Shown here: one piece after another, positions 15,976-25,717 of the stretch | Numbering within the stretch: position 1 is the stretch's first letter | Layout: each line of letters opens with the position of its first letter | Source: Martinezella miluonensis | Lineage (GTDB): Bacteria; Pseudomonadota; Alphaproteobacteria; Rhizobiales; Rhizobiaceae | Direction of reading: 5' to 3' | Length of the DNA: 64,000 bases | Assembly: GCF_900094545.1 (NCBI RefSeq) | Contig: NZ_FMAH01000031.1 | Coordinates: 1 to 64,000, forward strand | The notes under the pieces: generated by a model | Database searches by the model: none | The model's input: the letters and a program-made list of their open reading frames with translations, nothing else | Told to the model about the DNA's origin: nothing | Program-made: the position numbers and the translations under genes

Positions 15976-17729
15976 TGTCTTTCCTTTCCCGCATCATGGT
16001 CTTGAAGAGCAAGGCGCATTTCTCCACCGACGGCAACAATCGACCGAGCGATGGTTTTTCCCGTTCGCGGTTCGAAGGGGCGCGCAAGCGCAAGGCCAAT
16101 CAGGCCAAAAGCCGCGTTGTTCTGCTGGTGGGTAGCTTCATCGCTATCTATTGCGTGATCGGCGGCCGGCTTGCCCAGTTCGCCATGACGCCGCCCGACA
16201 CCACCTCCAGCATTCTGCCGCCGGATCGCCTGATGGCCTCGCGCCCAGATATCGTCGACCGCAATGGCGCTCTGCTGGCAACCGACATCCGTACCGTCTC
16301 GCTGTTTGCCGAGCCGAACAAGATCATCGATGCCGACGAGGCCGTCGAAGAGCTGCGCAAGGTCCTGCCGGATCTCGATGCGAAGTCCACTTACAGGAAG
16401 CTTGCTGCCAAAAACTCGCATTTTGCCTGGCTTCGCCGGCAACTGACGCCGAAGCAGCAGAGCCAGATCCTGGCGCTTGGCATCCCCGGAATCGGCTTCC
16501 GTCCCGAGAAGCGTCGCTTCTATCCGGGCGGCACGACCGCCCCCCATATTCTCGGCTATGTCAACATCGACAATCGCGGCGTTGCCGGGATGGAGAAATA
16601 CATCGATAATCAGGGCCTCGCCGATCTGGCAGCCGCAGGCATGACCAACGACCAGCCGCTGCAGCCGGTGAAGCTTTCGATCGATCTGCGTGTGCAGGGC
16701 ATCGTCCGCGACGCGGTCGTCAACGCCGTCAAGAACTTCCAGGCGAAGGGTGCAGGCGCAGCGGTGATCGACGTGCACACCGGCGAGGTGCTGGGCATGG
16801 CCTCGGCTCCCGACTTCGATCCGAACTATCCGAACGAAGGCGCCAGCGAGGGATGGCTCAATCGCATGACGAACGGCACGTTCGAAATGGGATCGACTTT
16901 CAAGACCTTCACCATGGCGATGGCGCTCGATTCCGGTAAGATCAGCTTGCGCGACGCTTTCGATGCGACGAACCCGATCCGCATCGGCGGCTTTACCATT
17001 CATGACTTCCATGGCCAGCGTCGCGTGCTGAGCGTTCCGGAAATCTTCCAGTATTCGTCGAACATCGGTACGGCGAAGATCGCCGATCTTGTCGGGATCG
17101 ACGCGCACAAGGAATTTCTGACCCGCCTGGGCCTGCTCAACAAGATGGACACCGAATTGCCTGAGGTGAAGGCGCCGAGCCAGCCTCGCGTCTGGAAGAA
17201 GATCAACTCGATCACCATTTCCTTCGGCCACGGCGTCTCGACCACACCGCTGCAGACTGCGGTTGCAGCGGCAGCGTTGGTCAACGGCGGCAAGCTGATC
17301 GAGCCGACCTTCCTGCCTCGTTCGCGTGATCAAGCCGATTCGATCGCAAAGATGGTGGTCAAGAAGAGCACCAGCGACGACGTTCGTTACCTGCTCGAAT
17401 TTAACGGCACCCGTGGCTCCGGCCGGAACGCCCGTGTTCCCGGCTATAATGTCGGCAGCAAGACCGGCACGGCCGACAAGGTCGTCAACGGTCGCTATTC
17501 GCATACGCTGAACTTCAACAGCTTCCTGGCGGCGTTCCCGATCGACAATCCGCAATATATGGTCATGACCTTCATCGATGAGCCGAAGAGCGGCGAGCGC
17601 GGCGGCGGCACGATCTCGGCCTTTACGGCACTGCCGATCGCCCGCGACATCATCGCCAGAGCTGCGCCCATCCTCGGAGTACAACCCAGCTTTGGAAAAG
17701 ATAACTCGGCCTTGCTGGCGTCTTATTAA
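15975..17729 (+). CDS. ftsI: Septal peptidoglycan transpeptidase FtsI (PBP3)
   Basis: Class B penicillin-binding protein that cross-links septal murein together with FtsW. Transmembrane anchor at about residues 47-65 (VVLLVGSFIAIYCVIGG), pedestal domain with RRFYPGGTTAPHILGYVN, then the transpeptidase domain: S307-T-F-K310 nucleophile motif, SSN in FQYSSNIGTAKI and K496-T-G in SKTGTADK. 584 residues. Overlaps ftsL by one base. Confidence 0.97.
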   Translation: MSFLSRIMVLKSKAHFSTDGNNRPSDGFSRSRFEGARKRKANQAKSRVVLLVGSFIAIYCVIGGRLAQFAMTPPDTTSSILPPDRLMASRPDIVDRNGALLATDIRTVSLFAEPNKIIDADEAVEELRKVLPDLDAKSTYRKLAAKNSHFAWLRRQLTPKQQSQILALGIPGIGFRPEKRRFYPGGTTAPHILGYVNIDNRGVAGMEKYIDNQGLADLAAAGMTNDQPLQPVKLSIDLRVQGIVRDAVVNAVKNFQAKGAGAAVIDVHTGEVLGMASAPDFDPNYPNEGASEGWLNRMTNGTFEMGSTFKTFTMAMALDSGKISLRDAFDATNPIRIGGFTIHDFHGQRRVLSVPEIFQYSSNIGTAKIADLVGIDAHKEFLTRLGLLNKMDTELPEVKAPSQPRVWKKINSITISFGHGVSTTPLQTAVAAAALVNGGKLIEPTFLPRSRDQADSIAKMVVKKSTSDDVRYLLEFNGTRGSGRNARVPGYNVGSKTGTADKVVNGRYSHTLNFNSFLAAFPIDNPQYMVMTFIDEPKSGERGGGTISAFTALPIARDIIARAAPILGVQPSFGKDNSALLASY

Positions 17730-17794
17730 GCGTGAAAGAATACACGGGTCGATTCGCGAGAGGGCGGGTCGATCAAGAGCGAAAAGTACATTCG

Positions 17795-19258
17795 ATGAAA
17801 CTGCGGGATATTGCCGGAGATGGATTTCCGGAACTCAACACACAGATTGACGGAGCGCTTGGCGATCTCGAGATAGTCGGGATTTCTGCCGACAGCCGAC
17901 AGGTATCGCCGGGCATGGCCTTTGTTGCCGTCGCCGGCACGAAGGCTGATGGAGCAAGCTTCATCGCCGATGCTGTTTCACGCGGCGCTTCCGTCATCGT
18001 TGCGGGGCCTGGAGGCGCCGCGAACGGTGTGCCCTTGCTGCGGGTATCCGAGCCGCGCCGGTTTCTTGCGGTTGCCGCCTCCCGTTTCTACGGACGTCAG
18101 CCGGAGACCATGGTTGCAGTGACCGGCACCGCAGGCAAGACTTCGGTCGCATCCTTCACTCGGCAGATCTGGGCCTTTGCCGGACACCCAGCCGCGATGA
18201 TCGGCACGACGGGCGTGGTGTCGCCGACCCGCAACGATTATGGCTCGTTGACGACACCGGATCCGGCGTCGCTGCACGCGCTGCTTGCCGAACTTGCCGA
18301 CGAAGGCGTCACCCATGCGGCGATGGAAGCCTCCAGCCACGGCCTCGATCAATTCCGGCTCGATGGCGTCAAGCTCGCCGCCGCCGCCTTTACCAATCTC
18401 GGTCGCGACCACATGGACTACCATCCGACGGTCGAGGACTACATGGCCGCCAAGATGCGGCTGTTCAGAGATCTGCTGCCGAAAGGTTCGCCGGCGGTGA
18501 TCTTTGCCGATGATGTCTGGTCGGAGCAGGCGATCGCTGCAGCTCGTGCCGCCGGGCAAGATGTGCGCACGGTGGGACGCAAGGGCGATTTCCTGACGCT
18601 GAAGCGCGTCGAGCATTTCCGCCACAAGCAGATCGCCGAAGTCCATGTCGGCGATGAGATTTTCGAAATCCATATCCCGCTGGCGGGCGATTTCCAGGTT
18701 GCCAATGCGCTTGTCGCTGCCGGTCTTGCCATATCGACGGGTGTTGCCGTGTCGGTTGCAATGGCGGCGCTGGAGAAGCTCGTCGGCGCATCCGGCCGTC
18801 TCGAGCTCGTCGGTCATACACATGACGGCGCGCTTGCCTATGTCGACTACGCTCACAAGCCGGACGCGCTGGAAAACGTCCTGAATTCGGTGCGGCCGTT
18901 CACGACCGGCCGCGTCATCGTCGTCTTCGGCTGCGGTGGCGACCGCGATCGTGGCAAGCGCCCGATCATGGGCGAAATCGCCTGCCGTCTCGCCGATGTG
19001 GTCGTCGTGACCGACGACAATCCGCGTTCCGAAGATCCGGCTGTTATCCGCGCGGAAATTATGGCAGCGGCTGCCTGCGCCACGGAGGTCGGCGATCGCG
19101 CCGAAGCTATCCACAAGGGCGTCGGCATGCTGAAATCCGGCGACACGCTGATCGTCGCCGGCAAGGGGCATGAGGAAGGGCAGACGATCGGCGGCGTAAC
19201 GCTGCCTTTCTCCGATCATGCCGAACTGCGCAAAGCATTGGAGGAATTGAAGTCTTGA
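17795..19258 (+). CDS. murE: UDP-MurNAc-L-Ala-D-Glu:meso-diaminopimelate ligase
   Basis: Adds the third residue to the murein precursor with ATP. ATP loop is TGTAGKTSVASFTRQ; TTPDPASLHALLAEL and HLG-type GRDHMDYHPT are Mur ligase core motifs. The DNPR sequence in TDDNPRSEDP marks specificity for meso-DAP rather than lysine. Start 17795 (MKLRDIAG) gives 487 residues; a frame start at 17732 would add 21 unlikely residues. The TGA overlaps the murF TTG (TTGA). Confidence 0.96.
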   Translation: MKLRDIAGDGFPELNTQIDGALGDLEIVGISADSRQVSPGMAFVAVAGTKADGASFIADAVSRGASVIVAGPGGAANGVPLLRVSEPRRFLAVAASRFYGRQPETMVAVTGTAGKTSVASFTRQIWAFAGHPAAMIGTTGVVSPTRNDYGSLTTPDPASLHALLAELADEGVTHAAMEASSHGLDQFRLDGVKLAAAAFTNLGRDHMDYHPTVEDYMAAKMRLFRDLLPKGSPAVIFADDVWSEQAIAAARAAGQDVRTVGRKGDFLTLKRVEHFRHKQIAEVHVGDEIFEIHIPLAGDFQVANALVAAGLAISTGVAVSVAMAALEKLVGASGRLELVGHTHDGALAYVDYAHKPDALENVLNSVRPFTTGRVIVVFGCGGDRDRGKRPIMGEIACRLADVVVVTDDNPRSEDPAVIRAEIMAAAACATEVGDRAEAIHKGVGMLKSGDTLIVAGKGHEEGQTIGGVTLPFSDHAELRKALEELKS

Positions 19259-20715
19259 GCTGGCTATGGACAACTGAGGATCTGATCGCTGCAATCTCGG
19301 GCCGCTTCGTCGGATCGCTGCCTGCCGGCATTACGGGCATTTCCATAGACAGTCGCTCCATCAAGCCGGGCGAGGCCTTTTTCGCCATCAAGGGCGATCG
19401 TGTCGATGGTCACGACTATGCCAATGTCGCCATGGCGAACGGCGCGGCCTTTATCGTCATCAGCGAGGCGCGTCTGCCTGCAATGGGCAGCCTGACCGTG
19501 CCGAAGGTCGTCGTGGATGATGTGTTGGCGGCTTTGGCGCGGCTGGGCGTTGCGGCTCGTCAGCGTACGCAGGCCAAGATCATCGCCGTCACCGGATCCG
19601 TGGGCAAGACGACCACGAAAGAGATGCTGCGCCGTGCGCTGACACCATCGGGCAAGGTGCATGCCTCCGTTGCCTCCTTCAACAATCATTGGGGCGTGCC
19701 GCTCACTCTTGCACGCATGCCCGAAGATACGGATTTCGGCGTTTTCGAAATCGGCATGAACCATGCCGAGGAGATCAGGCCGCTCGCAAAGATGGTGCAG
19801 CCGGATGTCGCCATCATCACCACGATTGCGCCGGCACATCTGGGCAATTTCAACAGCATTGGCGAGATCGCCGCAGCCAAGGCCGAGATTTTCGACGGCG
19901 TGGTGCCCGGCGGGCATGCCATCCTCAACCACGACAACGACCAGTTCGAGATGCTGGAGCGCGCAGCGACGGCGGCAGGCATCGAACACATTCACAGCTT
20001 CGGCCAGCATGCCAAGGCCGATGTGCGTCTCGCCGAATTCAATGCCTCGGAAGAGAACTCGACTCTCTGGCTGACCATCGGCGGCGAGACGCTGGAAGTG
20101 GCGATCGGTGCGCCGGGTCGTCACATCGCCGAGAATGCGCTTGCCGTGCTCGGCGCTGTCATGATCGTCGAGGCGGATCTTGACCAGGCTGTCGCGGCGC
20201 TGGCGGACCTGCAGCCGGAAAAGGGCAGAGGGCAGCGCCATAAACGCGCGATCGGCAATGGCTACTTCACGCTGATCGATGAGAGCTACAATGCCAATCC
20301 CGCTTCCATGCGCGCAGCCATCGGGCTGCTGGCGACGACATTGCCGAATGCGGGTGTCGGCGGTCGGACGGGCAGGCGGATCGCCGTCCTCGGCGACATG
20401 TTGGAAATGGGGGATTACGCCCAGCAGGTTCATGCAAACCTTGCCGGACCGCTTTTGGCGGCCGGTATCGAGCATGTCTGGCTGGCGGGTCCGGAGATGG
20501 CGGCTTTGAGGGATGAGCTGCCGGAAAGTGTTCATGTCGAATATCGTGAGACGACGGAGGAACTCTCGGAATTCGCGCTCAACTCGGTCGCCCCTGGCGA
20601 CGTGTTGATGGTGAAATCGTCGTTGGGGATGAAGTTTGGAAAGATCGTGGCCGGCTTGCTTGACAAGTTTCCCGCATTTTCCGACACGGGCACCCGCACC
20701 CATCAGGGGCTTTAG
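19255..20715 (+). CDS. murF: UDP-MurNAc-tripeptide--D-alanyl-D-alanine ligase
   Basis: Adds D-Ala-D-Ala to the UDP-MurNAc-tripeptide. Motifs: ISIDSRSIKPGEAFFAIKG, ATP loop TGSVGKTTTKEM, EIGMNHAEEI, and DESYNANPASMRAAI. The start is TTG at 19255, overlapping the murE stop as TTGA with GGAGG about 10 bases upstream; no ATG fits the family N-terminus. 486 residues. Confidence 0.96.
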   Translation: MSWLWTTEDLIAAISGRFVGSLPAGITGISIDSRSIKPGEAFFAIKGDRVDGHDYANVAMANGAAFIVISEARLPAMGSLTVPKVVVDDVLAALARLGVAARQRTQAKIIAVTGSVGKTTTKEMLRRALTPSGKVHASVASFNNHWGVPLTLARMPEDTDFGVFEIGMNHAEEIRPLAKMVQPDVAIITTIAPAHLGNFNSIGEIAAAKAEIFDGVVPGGHAILNHDNDQFEMLERAATAAGIEHIHSFGQHAKADVRLAEFNASEENSTLWLTIGGETLEVAIGAPGRHIAENALAVLGAVMIVEADLDQAVAALADLQPEKGRGQRHKRAIGNGYFTLIDESYNANPASMRAAIGLLATTLPNAGVGGRTGRRIAVLGDMLEMGDYAQQVHANLAGPLLAAGIEHVWLAGPEMAALRDELPESVHVEYRETTEELSEFALNSVAPGDVLMVKSSLGMKFGKIVAGLLDKFPAFSDTGTRTHQGL

Positions 20716-20726
20716 AAAGGGCTCTT

Positions 20727-21848
20727 ATGCTGATTTGGCTAGCCGAACTGTCGGACCATATTCAATTTTTCAGTACACATTTCAGATTCCTCAATCTGTT
20801 CAGATACATCACGTTCCGTACCGGCGGTGCTCTGTTTACCTCAGCGTTGATCGTCTTCCTTTTCGGACCGCGAATCATCTCTTCGCTGCGCGTGCGCCAG
20901 GGTAAGGGACAGCCGATTCGCGCGGATGGTCCTCAGACACACTTCAAGAAGGCGGGCACGCCGACCATGGGCGGCCTGATGATCCTTGCTGGCATCGTTG
21001 TGTCGTCGCTGCTTTGGGCGGATCTGGCCAATGTCTACGTAGTCGCCACGCTGCTCGTTACGCTCGGATTTGGCGCCATTGGCTTCTATGACGATTATCT
21101 GAAGGTGACGAAGCAGAGCGACAAGGGTTTCTCCGGTCGCGCGCGCCTGGGCATCGAATTCGTCATCGCGGCGATCGCCGTGTACTTCATGATGACGACC
21201 GCACTGTCTTCCGGTCCCGCCGGCTCGACCTTCGGCTCGTCGGTCGCTTTCCCCTTCTTCAAGAACCTGCTGCTCAATCTCGGCATGTTCTTCGTATTCT
21301 TCGGTGCCTTCGTCATCGTAGCCGCTGGCAATGCCGTCAACCTGACCGACGGTCTTGACGGGCTTGCGATCGTGCCGGTCATGATCGCGGCTGCGTCCTT
21401 CGGCGTCATCGCCTATCTCGCCGGCAACTTCGTCTTCGCCGACTACCTCGCGATCAATTTCGTGCCGGGCACGGGCGAATTGGCCGTCGTTCTCGGTGCT
21501 GTCATCGGCGCCGGCCTCGGATTCCTCTGGTTCAATGCGCCGCCGGCCGCAATCTTCATGGGCGATACCGGTTCTTTGGCGCTGGGCGGCATGATCGGCT
21601 CGGTTGCTGTCGCTACGAAGCATGAGATCGTCATGGCGATCATCGGCGGTCTCTTCGTCGTCGAAGCGCTTTCGGTCATCATCCAGGTTGGCTTCTTCAA
21701 GATGACGAAGCGCCGGGTGTTCCTGATGGCGCCGATCCACCATCACTTCGAGAAGAAGGGCTGGACGGAAAGCCAGGTGGTTGTTCGTTTCTGGATCGTC
21801 GCAGTCATTCTGGCGATGATCGGTCTCTCCACCCTGAAGCTGCGGTGA
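20727..21848 (+). CDS. mraY: Phospho-MurNAc-pentapeptide transferase MraY
   Basis: Integral membrane enzyme forming lipid I from UDP-MurNAc-pentapeptide and undecaprenyl phosphate. Ten hydrophobic helices; hallmark motifs KKAGTPTMGGLMIL, GFYDDYLK, NAVNLTDGLDGLA, FMGDTGSLALGG and APIHHHFEKKGW. 373 residues, slightly longer than E. coli MraY. Eleven bases follow murF. Confidence 0.97.
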   Translation: MLIWLAELSDHIQFFSTHFRFLNLFRYITFRTGGALFTSALIVFLFGPRIISSLRVRQGKGQPIRADGPQTHFKKAGTPTMGGLMILAGIVVSSLLWADLANVYVVATLLVTLGFGAIGFYDDYLKVTKQSDKGFSGRARLGIEFVIAAIAVYFMMTTALSSGPAGSTFGSSVAFPFFKNLLLNLGMFFVFFGAFVIVAAGNAVNLTDGLDGLAIVPVMIAAASFGVIAYLAGNFVFADYLAINFVPGTGELAVVLGAVIGAGLGFLWFNAPPAAIFMGDTGSLALGGMIGSVAVATKHEIVMAIIGGLFVVEALSVIIQVGFFKMTKRRVFLMAPIHHHFEKKGWTESQVVVRFWIVAVILAMIGLSTLKLR

Positions 21849-21855
21849 GGCTCCG

Positions 21856-23268
21856 ATGATCCCTGTCACCACGCTGAAAGGAAAGAAGGTCGCACTCTTC
21901 GGTCTTGGCGGTTCGGGCTTTGCGACGGCGCGTGCGCTTGTTGCCGGTGGCGCCGAGGTCACGGCCTGGGATGACAATCCCGACAGCGTGGGCAATGCGG
22001 CGGCCGAGGGCATCCCGGTTGCCGATCTCAGGACGATCGATTGGAATGCCCTGTCGGTCTTCGTCTTGTCGCCGGGCGTACCGCTGACGCATCCGAAGCC
22101 GCACTGGACGGTCGATCTCGCACATGCCGCTGGCGTGGAAGTCGTCGGCGATGTCGAACTCTTCGTGCGCGAGCGGCGAGCGCATGCGCCGGATTGTCCA
22201 TTCATCGCTATCACTGGAACGAACGGCAAGTCGACCACAACGGCCCTGATCGCTCATATCCTGCAATCGAGCGGTCGCGATACGCAGCTCGGCGGTAATA
22301 TCGGTACGGCAATCCTGACGCTCGACCCGCCGAAGGCCGGCCGTTTCTACGTCGTCGAATGCTCTTCCTACCAGATCGATCTCGCGCCGACGCTCGATCC
22401 TTCTGCCGGTATTTTGCTGAATCTGACGCCCGATCATCTCGACCGGCATGGCACCATGCAGCATTATGCCGATATCAAGGAGCGCCTCGTTGCGGGCAGT
22501 GGCGTTGCAGTCGTCGGTATCGATGACAGCTATTCCTCGCTGGTCGCCGATCGCATCGAGCGGGCGGGCACCAAGGTGACGCGAATCTCGCGCCGGCATG
22601 CGTTGGCGGATGGTCTCTATGCCGAGGGCAGCCGCATCATGCGGGCATCGAACGGTGCAGCGAGTGGGATCGCCGATCTCGACGGTATCCAAACCTTGCG
22701 CGGTGGTCATAACGCACAAAATGCAGCAGCGGCGATTGCCGCTTGCCTTGCGGTTGGCGTCACCGCCGATGAGATTCGCGCAGGGTTGAAATCCTTCCCA
22801 GGTCTCAAGCATCGCATGCAGCCCGTTGGCCGGCGCGGTCGGGTCGTCTTCGTCAACGACTCCAAGGCAACCAATGCGGATGCCGCGGCGCCGGCGCTTT
22901 CGAGCTACGAGAATATCTACTGGATTGCCGGCGGTCTGCCGAAAGAGGGTGGCATTACGACGCTCGCACCGCTCTTTCCGCGCATCGCAAAAGCCTATCT
23001 GATCGGTGAGGCTGCTCCTGCCTTTGCGGCAACGCTCGGTGAACAGGTGCCCTACGAGATCTCCGGCACGCTGGAGCGAGCGGTGGCGCATGCGGCCGCG
23101 GACGCGGACGGGGACGAGCATCAGTCTGCGGCGGTAATGTTGTCACCGGCTTGCGCAAGTTTCGATCAGTATAAGAATTTCGAGGTCAGGGGTGACGCGT
23201 TCGTCAGCCATGTGGCTGCGATCGAGGGCGTCACCATGCTGATCGGTTCAGCAACTGGAGGCAAATGA
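21856..23268 (+). CDS. murD: UDP-MurNAc-L-alanine--D-glutamate ligase
   Basis: Adds D-glutamate to UDP-MurNAc-L-Ala. N-terminal Rossmann motif VALFGLGGSGFATARALV, ATP loop TGTNGKSTTTAL, LNLTPDHLDRHG and VNDSKATNADAAA are the Mur ligase landmarks. 470 residues. Seven bases after mraY; one base before ftsW. Confidence 0.96.
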   Translation: MIPVTTLKGKKVALFGLGGSGFATARALVAGGAEVTAWDDNPDSVGNAAAEGIPVADLRTIDWNALSVFVLSPGVPLTHPKPHWTVDLAHAAGVEVVGDVELFVRERRAHAPDCPFIAITGTNGKSTTTALIAHILQSSGRDTQLGGNIGTAILTLDPPKAGRFYVVECSSYQIDLAPTLDPSAGILLNLTPDHLDRHGTMQHYADIKERLVAGSGVAVVGIDDSYSSLVADRIERAGTKVTRISRRHALADGLYAEGSRIMRASNGAASGIADLDGIQTLRGGHNAQNAAAAIAACLAVGVTADEIRAGLKSFPGLKHRMQPVGRRGRVVFVNDSKATNADAAAPALSSYENIYWIAGGLPKEGGITTLAPLFPRIAKAYLIGEAAPAFAATLGEQVPYEISGTLERAVAHAAADADGDEHQSAAVMLSPACASFDQYKNFEVRGDAFVSHVAAIEGVTMLIGSATGGK

Positions 23269-23269
23269 T

Positions 23270-24424
23270 ATGGTAAGCCGCGTTGAACGTGGGGCCTTGG
23301 CCGAATGGTTCTGGACCATCGACCGTGTATTCCTTGCCCTTTTCATCCTGTTGATCGGTATCGGTTTCATGCTCTCCTTCGCGGCGTCGCCGGCGGTGGC
23401 AGAGCGCATCGGGCTTGAGCCTTTCCATTTCGTCAAGCGCCACGCCCTGTTCCTCGTTCCGGCGATCGCGGCGATGATCGGCATTTCGTTCATGTCGCCT
23501 CGTCAGGTACGGCGCACGGCGGTCATCCTGCTGATCGTTTCGCTGGCGATGATGCTTTTCGCGCTATTCTTCGGCATCGAGGTCAAGGGTTCGCGGCGTT
23601 GGGTCAACATCGCGGCGCTGTCGATCCAGCCTTCGGAATTCATGAAGCCCGCTTTCGTCGTCGTCTGCGCCTGGTTGTTTGCCGAGCATGCGCGCCAGCC
23701 GGAAATTCCGGGCAATCTCTTTGCCATCATTCTGTTCGGCATCGTCGTTGCGCTGCTCGTCGCGCAGCCGGACCTTGGACAGACGATCCTGACGACGGCC
23801 GTCTGGGGTGGCATGTTCTTCATGGCCGGCATGCCCTGGCTCTGGATCATCGTTCTTGGCGGCTTTGGCGCCGGTGGTTTCGTTGCGGCCTATTACGTCT
23901 TCGATCACGTGGCGCAACGCGTCAATAAATTCATGACCGGTGAGGGCGACACCTTCCAGGTCGATACCGCCAAGCAGGCGATCGTCCATGGCAACTGGTT
24001 CGGCGTCGGCCCGGGCGAAGGCGTCGTCAAGCGGATCATCCCGGACGCCCATACCGACTTCATCTTCTCGGTGGCCGCAGAAGAGTTCGGCGTGATCTTC
24101 TGCATGGTACTCGTCTGCGTCTTCGCCTTCCTCGTGCTGCGCGGCCTGTCGCATGCCTACAGGGAGAAGAACGACTTCAATCGTTTCGCGGTTGCCGGCC
24201 TGGTGCTGCAGATCGGCATTCAGTCGATCATCAATATCGGCGTGAACCTGCAGCTGCTGCCCGCCAAGGGCATGACCCTGCCGCTGATTTCCTATGGTGG
24301 TTCGTCGATGACCGCGATCTGCGTGACCGCAGGCTTCATTCTGGCGCTGACGCGTCACCGCCCGGAAAAGCGTGCGCAGGATCGCAGCATGTTCCGTGTT
24401 ACGCATGGACTGCCGGCGGAGTAG
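23270..24424 (+). CDS. ftsW: Septal peptidoglycan glycosyltransferase FtsW
   Basis: SEDS-family polymerase that makes septal glycan from lipid II with FtsI. About ten transmembrane helices; SEDS signatures GSRRWVNIAALSIQPSEFMKP, AQPDLGQTIL, PDAHTDFIFSVAAEEFG and LISYGGSSM. 384 residues. GGAGG precedes the ATG. It is followed by a 171-base gap before murG, the widest in this part of the cluster. Confidence 0.96.
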   Translation: MVSRVERGALAEWFWTIDRVFLALFILLIGIGFMLSFAASPAVAERIGLEPFHFVKRHALFLVPAIAAMIGISFMSPRQVRRTAVILLIVSLAMMLFALFFGIEVKGSRRWVNIAALSIQPSEFMKPAFVVVCAWLFAEHARQPEIPGNLFAIILFGIVVALLVAQPDLGQTILTTAVWGGMFFMAGMPWLWIIVLGGFGAGGFVAAYYVFDHVAQRVNKFMTGEGDTFQVDTAKQAIVHGNWFGVGPGEGVVKRIIPDAHTDFIFSVAAEEFGVIFCMVLVCVFAFLVLRGLSHAYREKNDFNRFAVAGLVLQIGIQSIINIGVNLQLLPAKGMTLPLISYGGSSMTAICVTAGFILALTRHRPEKRAQDRSMFRVTHGLPAE

Positions 24425-24428
24425 CATC

Positions 24429-24599
24429 GTGGACTTGCCCTTACTTCACCCCATACTTCCCGTTCATTCTCCGGTCGCTTTTGCACAGGCGCCGGTCTAT
24501 GAGGGGGGCTTGGTCCGCGCTGATGACGCGGTCGTGGCGACTTCCTATATCAGGGAGATGCCCCGAGTAATGGGGTCTTCGCTGGAGCGAAAATTATGA
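24429..24599 (+). CDS. Possible 56-residue small ORF between ftsW and murG
   Basis: Speculative. A GTG at 24429 with GGAG eight bases upstream opens a 56-codon frame whose TGA overlaps the murG ATG as ATGA, the same junction style as other genes in the cluster. The product (VDLPLLHPILPVHSPVAFAQ at the N-terminus) has no recognised domain. It could be a leader peptide coupling murG translation, or chance. Confidence 0.3.
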   Translation: MDLPLLHPILPVHSPVAFAQAPVYEGGLVRADDAVVATSYIREMPRVMGSSLERKL

Positions 24600-25717
24600 G
24601 TAAAGGCATTGTCCTTCTTGCCGCCGGCGGAACCGGCGGCCACGTATTTCCGGCCGAAGCTCTGGCCTACAAGCTGAAGGAGCGCGGCTATTCCGTGCAC
24701 CTGGTCACCGACAGCCGCGCCGAACGCTATGCCGGCAAATTTCCGGCCGATGAGATCCACGTCGTGCCCTCGGCAACGATCGGCTCGAAGAGCCCGTTGA
24801 AGGTTGCGCGCGCCCTTTGGACGCTGTGGACGGGCATGCGCGCCGCGCGCAAGCTGATCCAGAGAATCAAGCCCGTCTGCGTCGTCGGTTTCGGCGGTTA
24901 TCCGACTGTTCCGCCATTGCTTGCGGCTACGCGCATGGGCGTGCCGTCGATGCTGCATGAGCAGAATGCCGTCATGGGCCGCGCCAACAAGATGCTGGCG
25001 ACGCGGGTGCGGGCGATTGCGGGCGGTTTCCTTTCGGAAGAGGGGCCGTTTGGGGAGAAGACGGTCACAACGGGCAACCCCGTACGTCCGGCCGTCATCG
25101 AAGCTGCGAAGCGGCCCTATGTGCCTTCCGTTCCGGACGATCCGTTCAATCTGGTCGTTTTCGGCGGCAGCCAGGGCGCACAATATTTCTCAAAAGCGGT
25201 GCCGACGGCCATCAGCCTGTTGGAAGAGCCGCTGCGCAAGCGGTTGCGGATCACGCAGCAAGTGCGTCCCGAGGATATGGAGACGGTCAACAGCTGCACC
25301 AGAAAGCTGGAGATGGGCGCCGATGTCGCGCCATTCTTCAACGATATGGCCGAGCGTATCGGTGCTGCACATCTGGTTCTCTGCCGTTCCGGTGCTTCCA
25401 CGGTATCTGAATTGGCAGTAATCGGCCGTCCGGCCATCCTGGTGCCCTATCCGCATGCGCTCGATCACGATCAGGCGGCCAATGCCGCAGCACTGGCGGC
25501 AACCGGCGGCGTCAAGGTCATCGCGCAATCGGAACTGACGCCGGAAAAGCTTTCCACGATCCTGCGCGGCTCCATGACCATGCCGGAAAAACTCGCCAAG
25601 ATGGCGGCGGCCGCCAAGCAGGCAGGCAAGCCGGATGCGGCTAACTTGCTTGCCGACATGGTTGAGGCTATTGCCGGGGGACGTTCAATTCAGCAATTCA
25701 AGGGGGCAGGCGTATGA
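24596..25717 (+). CDS. murG: UDP-GlcNAc:lipid I N-acetylglucosaminyltransferase MurG
   Basis: Peripheral inner-membrane GT28 enzyme turning lipid I into lipid II. Glycine-rich LLAAGGTGGHVFPAEALA, VGFGGYPTVPPLLAA, HEQNAVMGRANK, and the donor-site FGGSQGAQYFS and CRSGASTVSELA motifs are all present. 373 residues. The stop overlaps the murC start as ATGA. Confidence 0.97.
   Translation: MSKGIVLLAAGGTGGHVFPAEALAYKLKERGYSVHLVTDSRAERYAGKFPADEIHVVPSATIGSKSPLKVARALWTLWTGMRAARKLIQRIKPVCVVGFGGYPTVPPLLAATRMGVPSMLHEQNAVMGRANKMLATRVRAIAGGFLSEEGPFGEKTVTTGNPVRPAVIEAAKRPYVPSVPDDPFNLVVFGGSQGAQYFSKAVPTAISLLEEPLRKRLRITQQVRPEDMETVNSCTRKLEMGADVAPFFNDMAERIGAAHLVLCRSGASTVSELAVIGRPAILVPYPHALDHDQAANAAALAATGGVKVIAQSELTPEKLSTILRGSMTMPEKLAKMAAAAKQAGKPDAANLLADMVEAIAGGRSIQQFKGAGV

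Noticed and set aside
15708..17684. 658-codon minus-strand frame
   Set aside because: Complete antisense shadow of ftsI; the third-position GC bias explains its openness.
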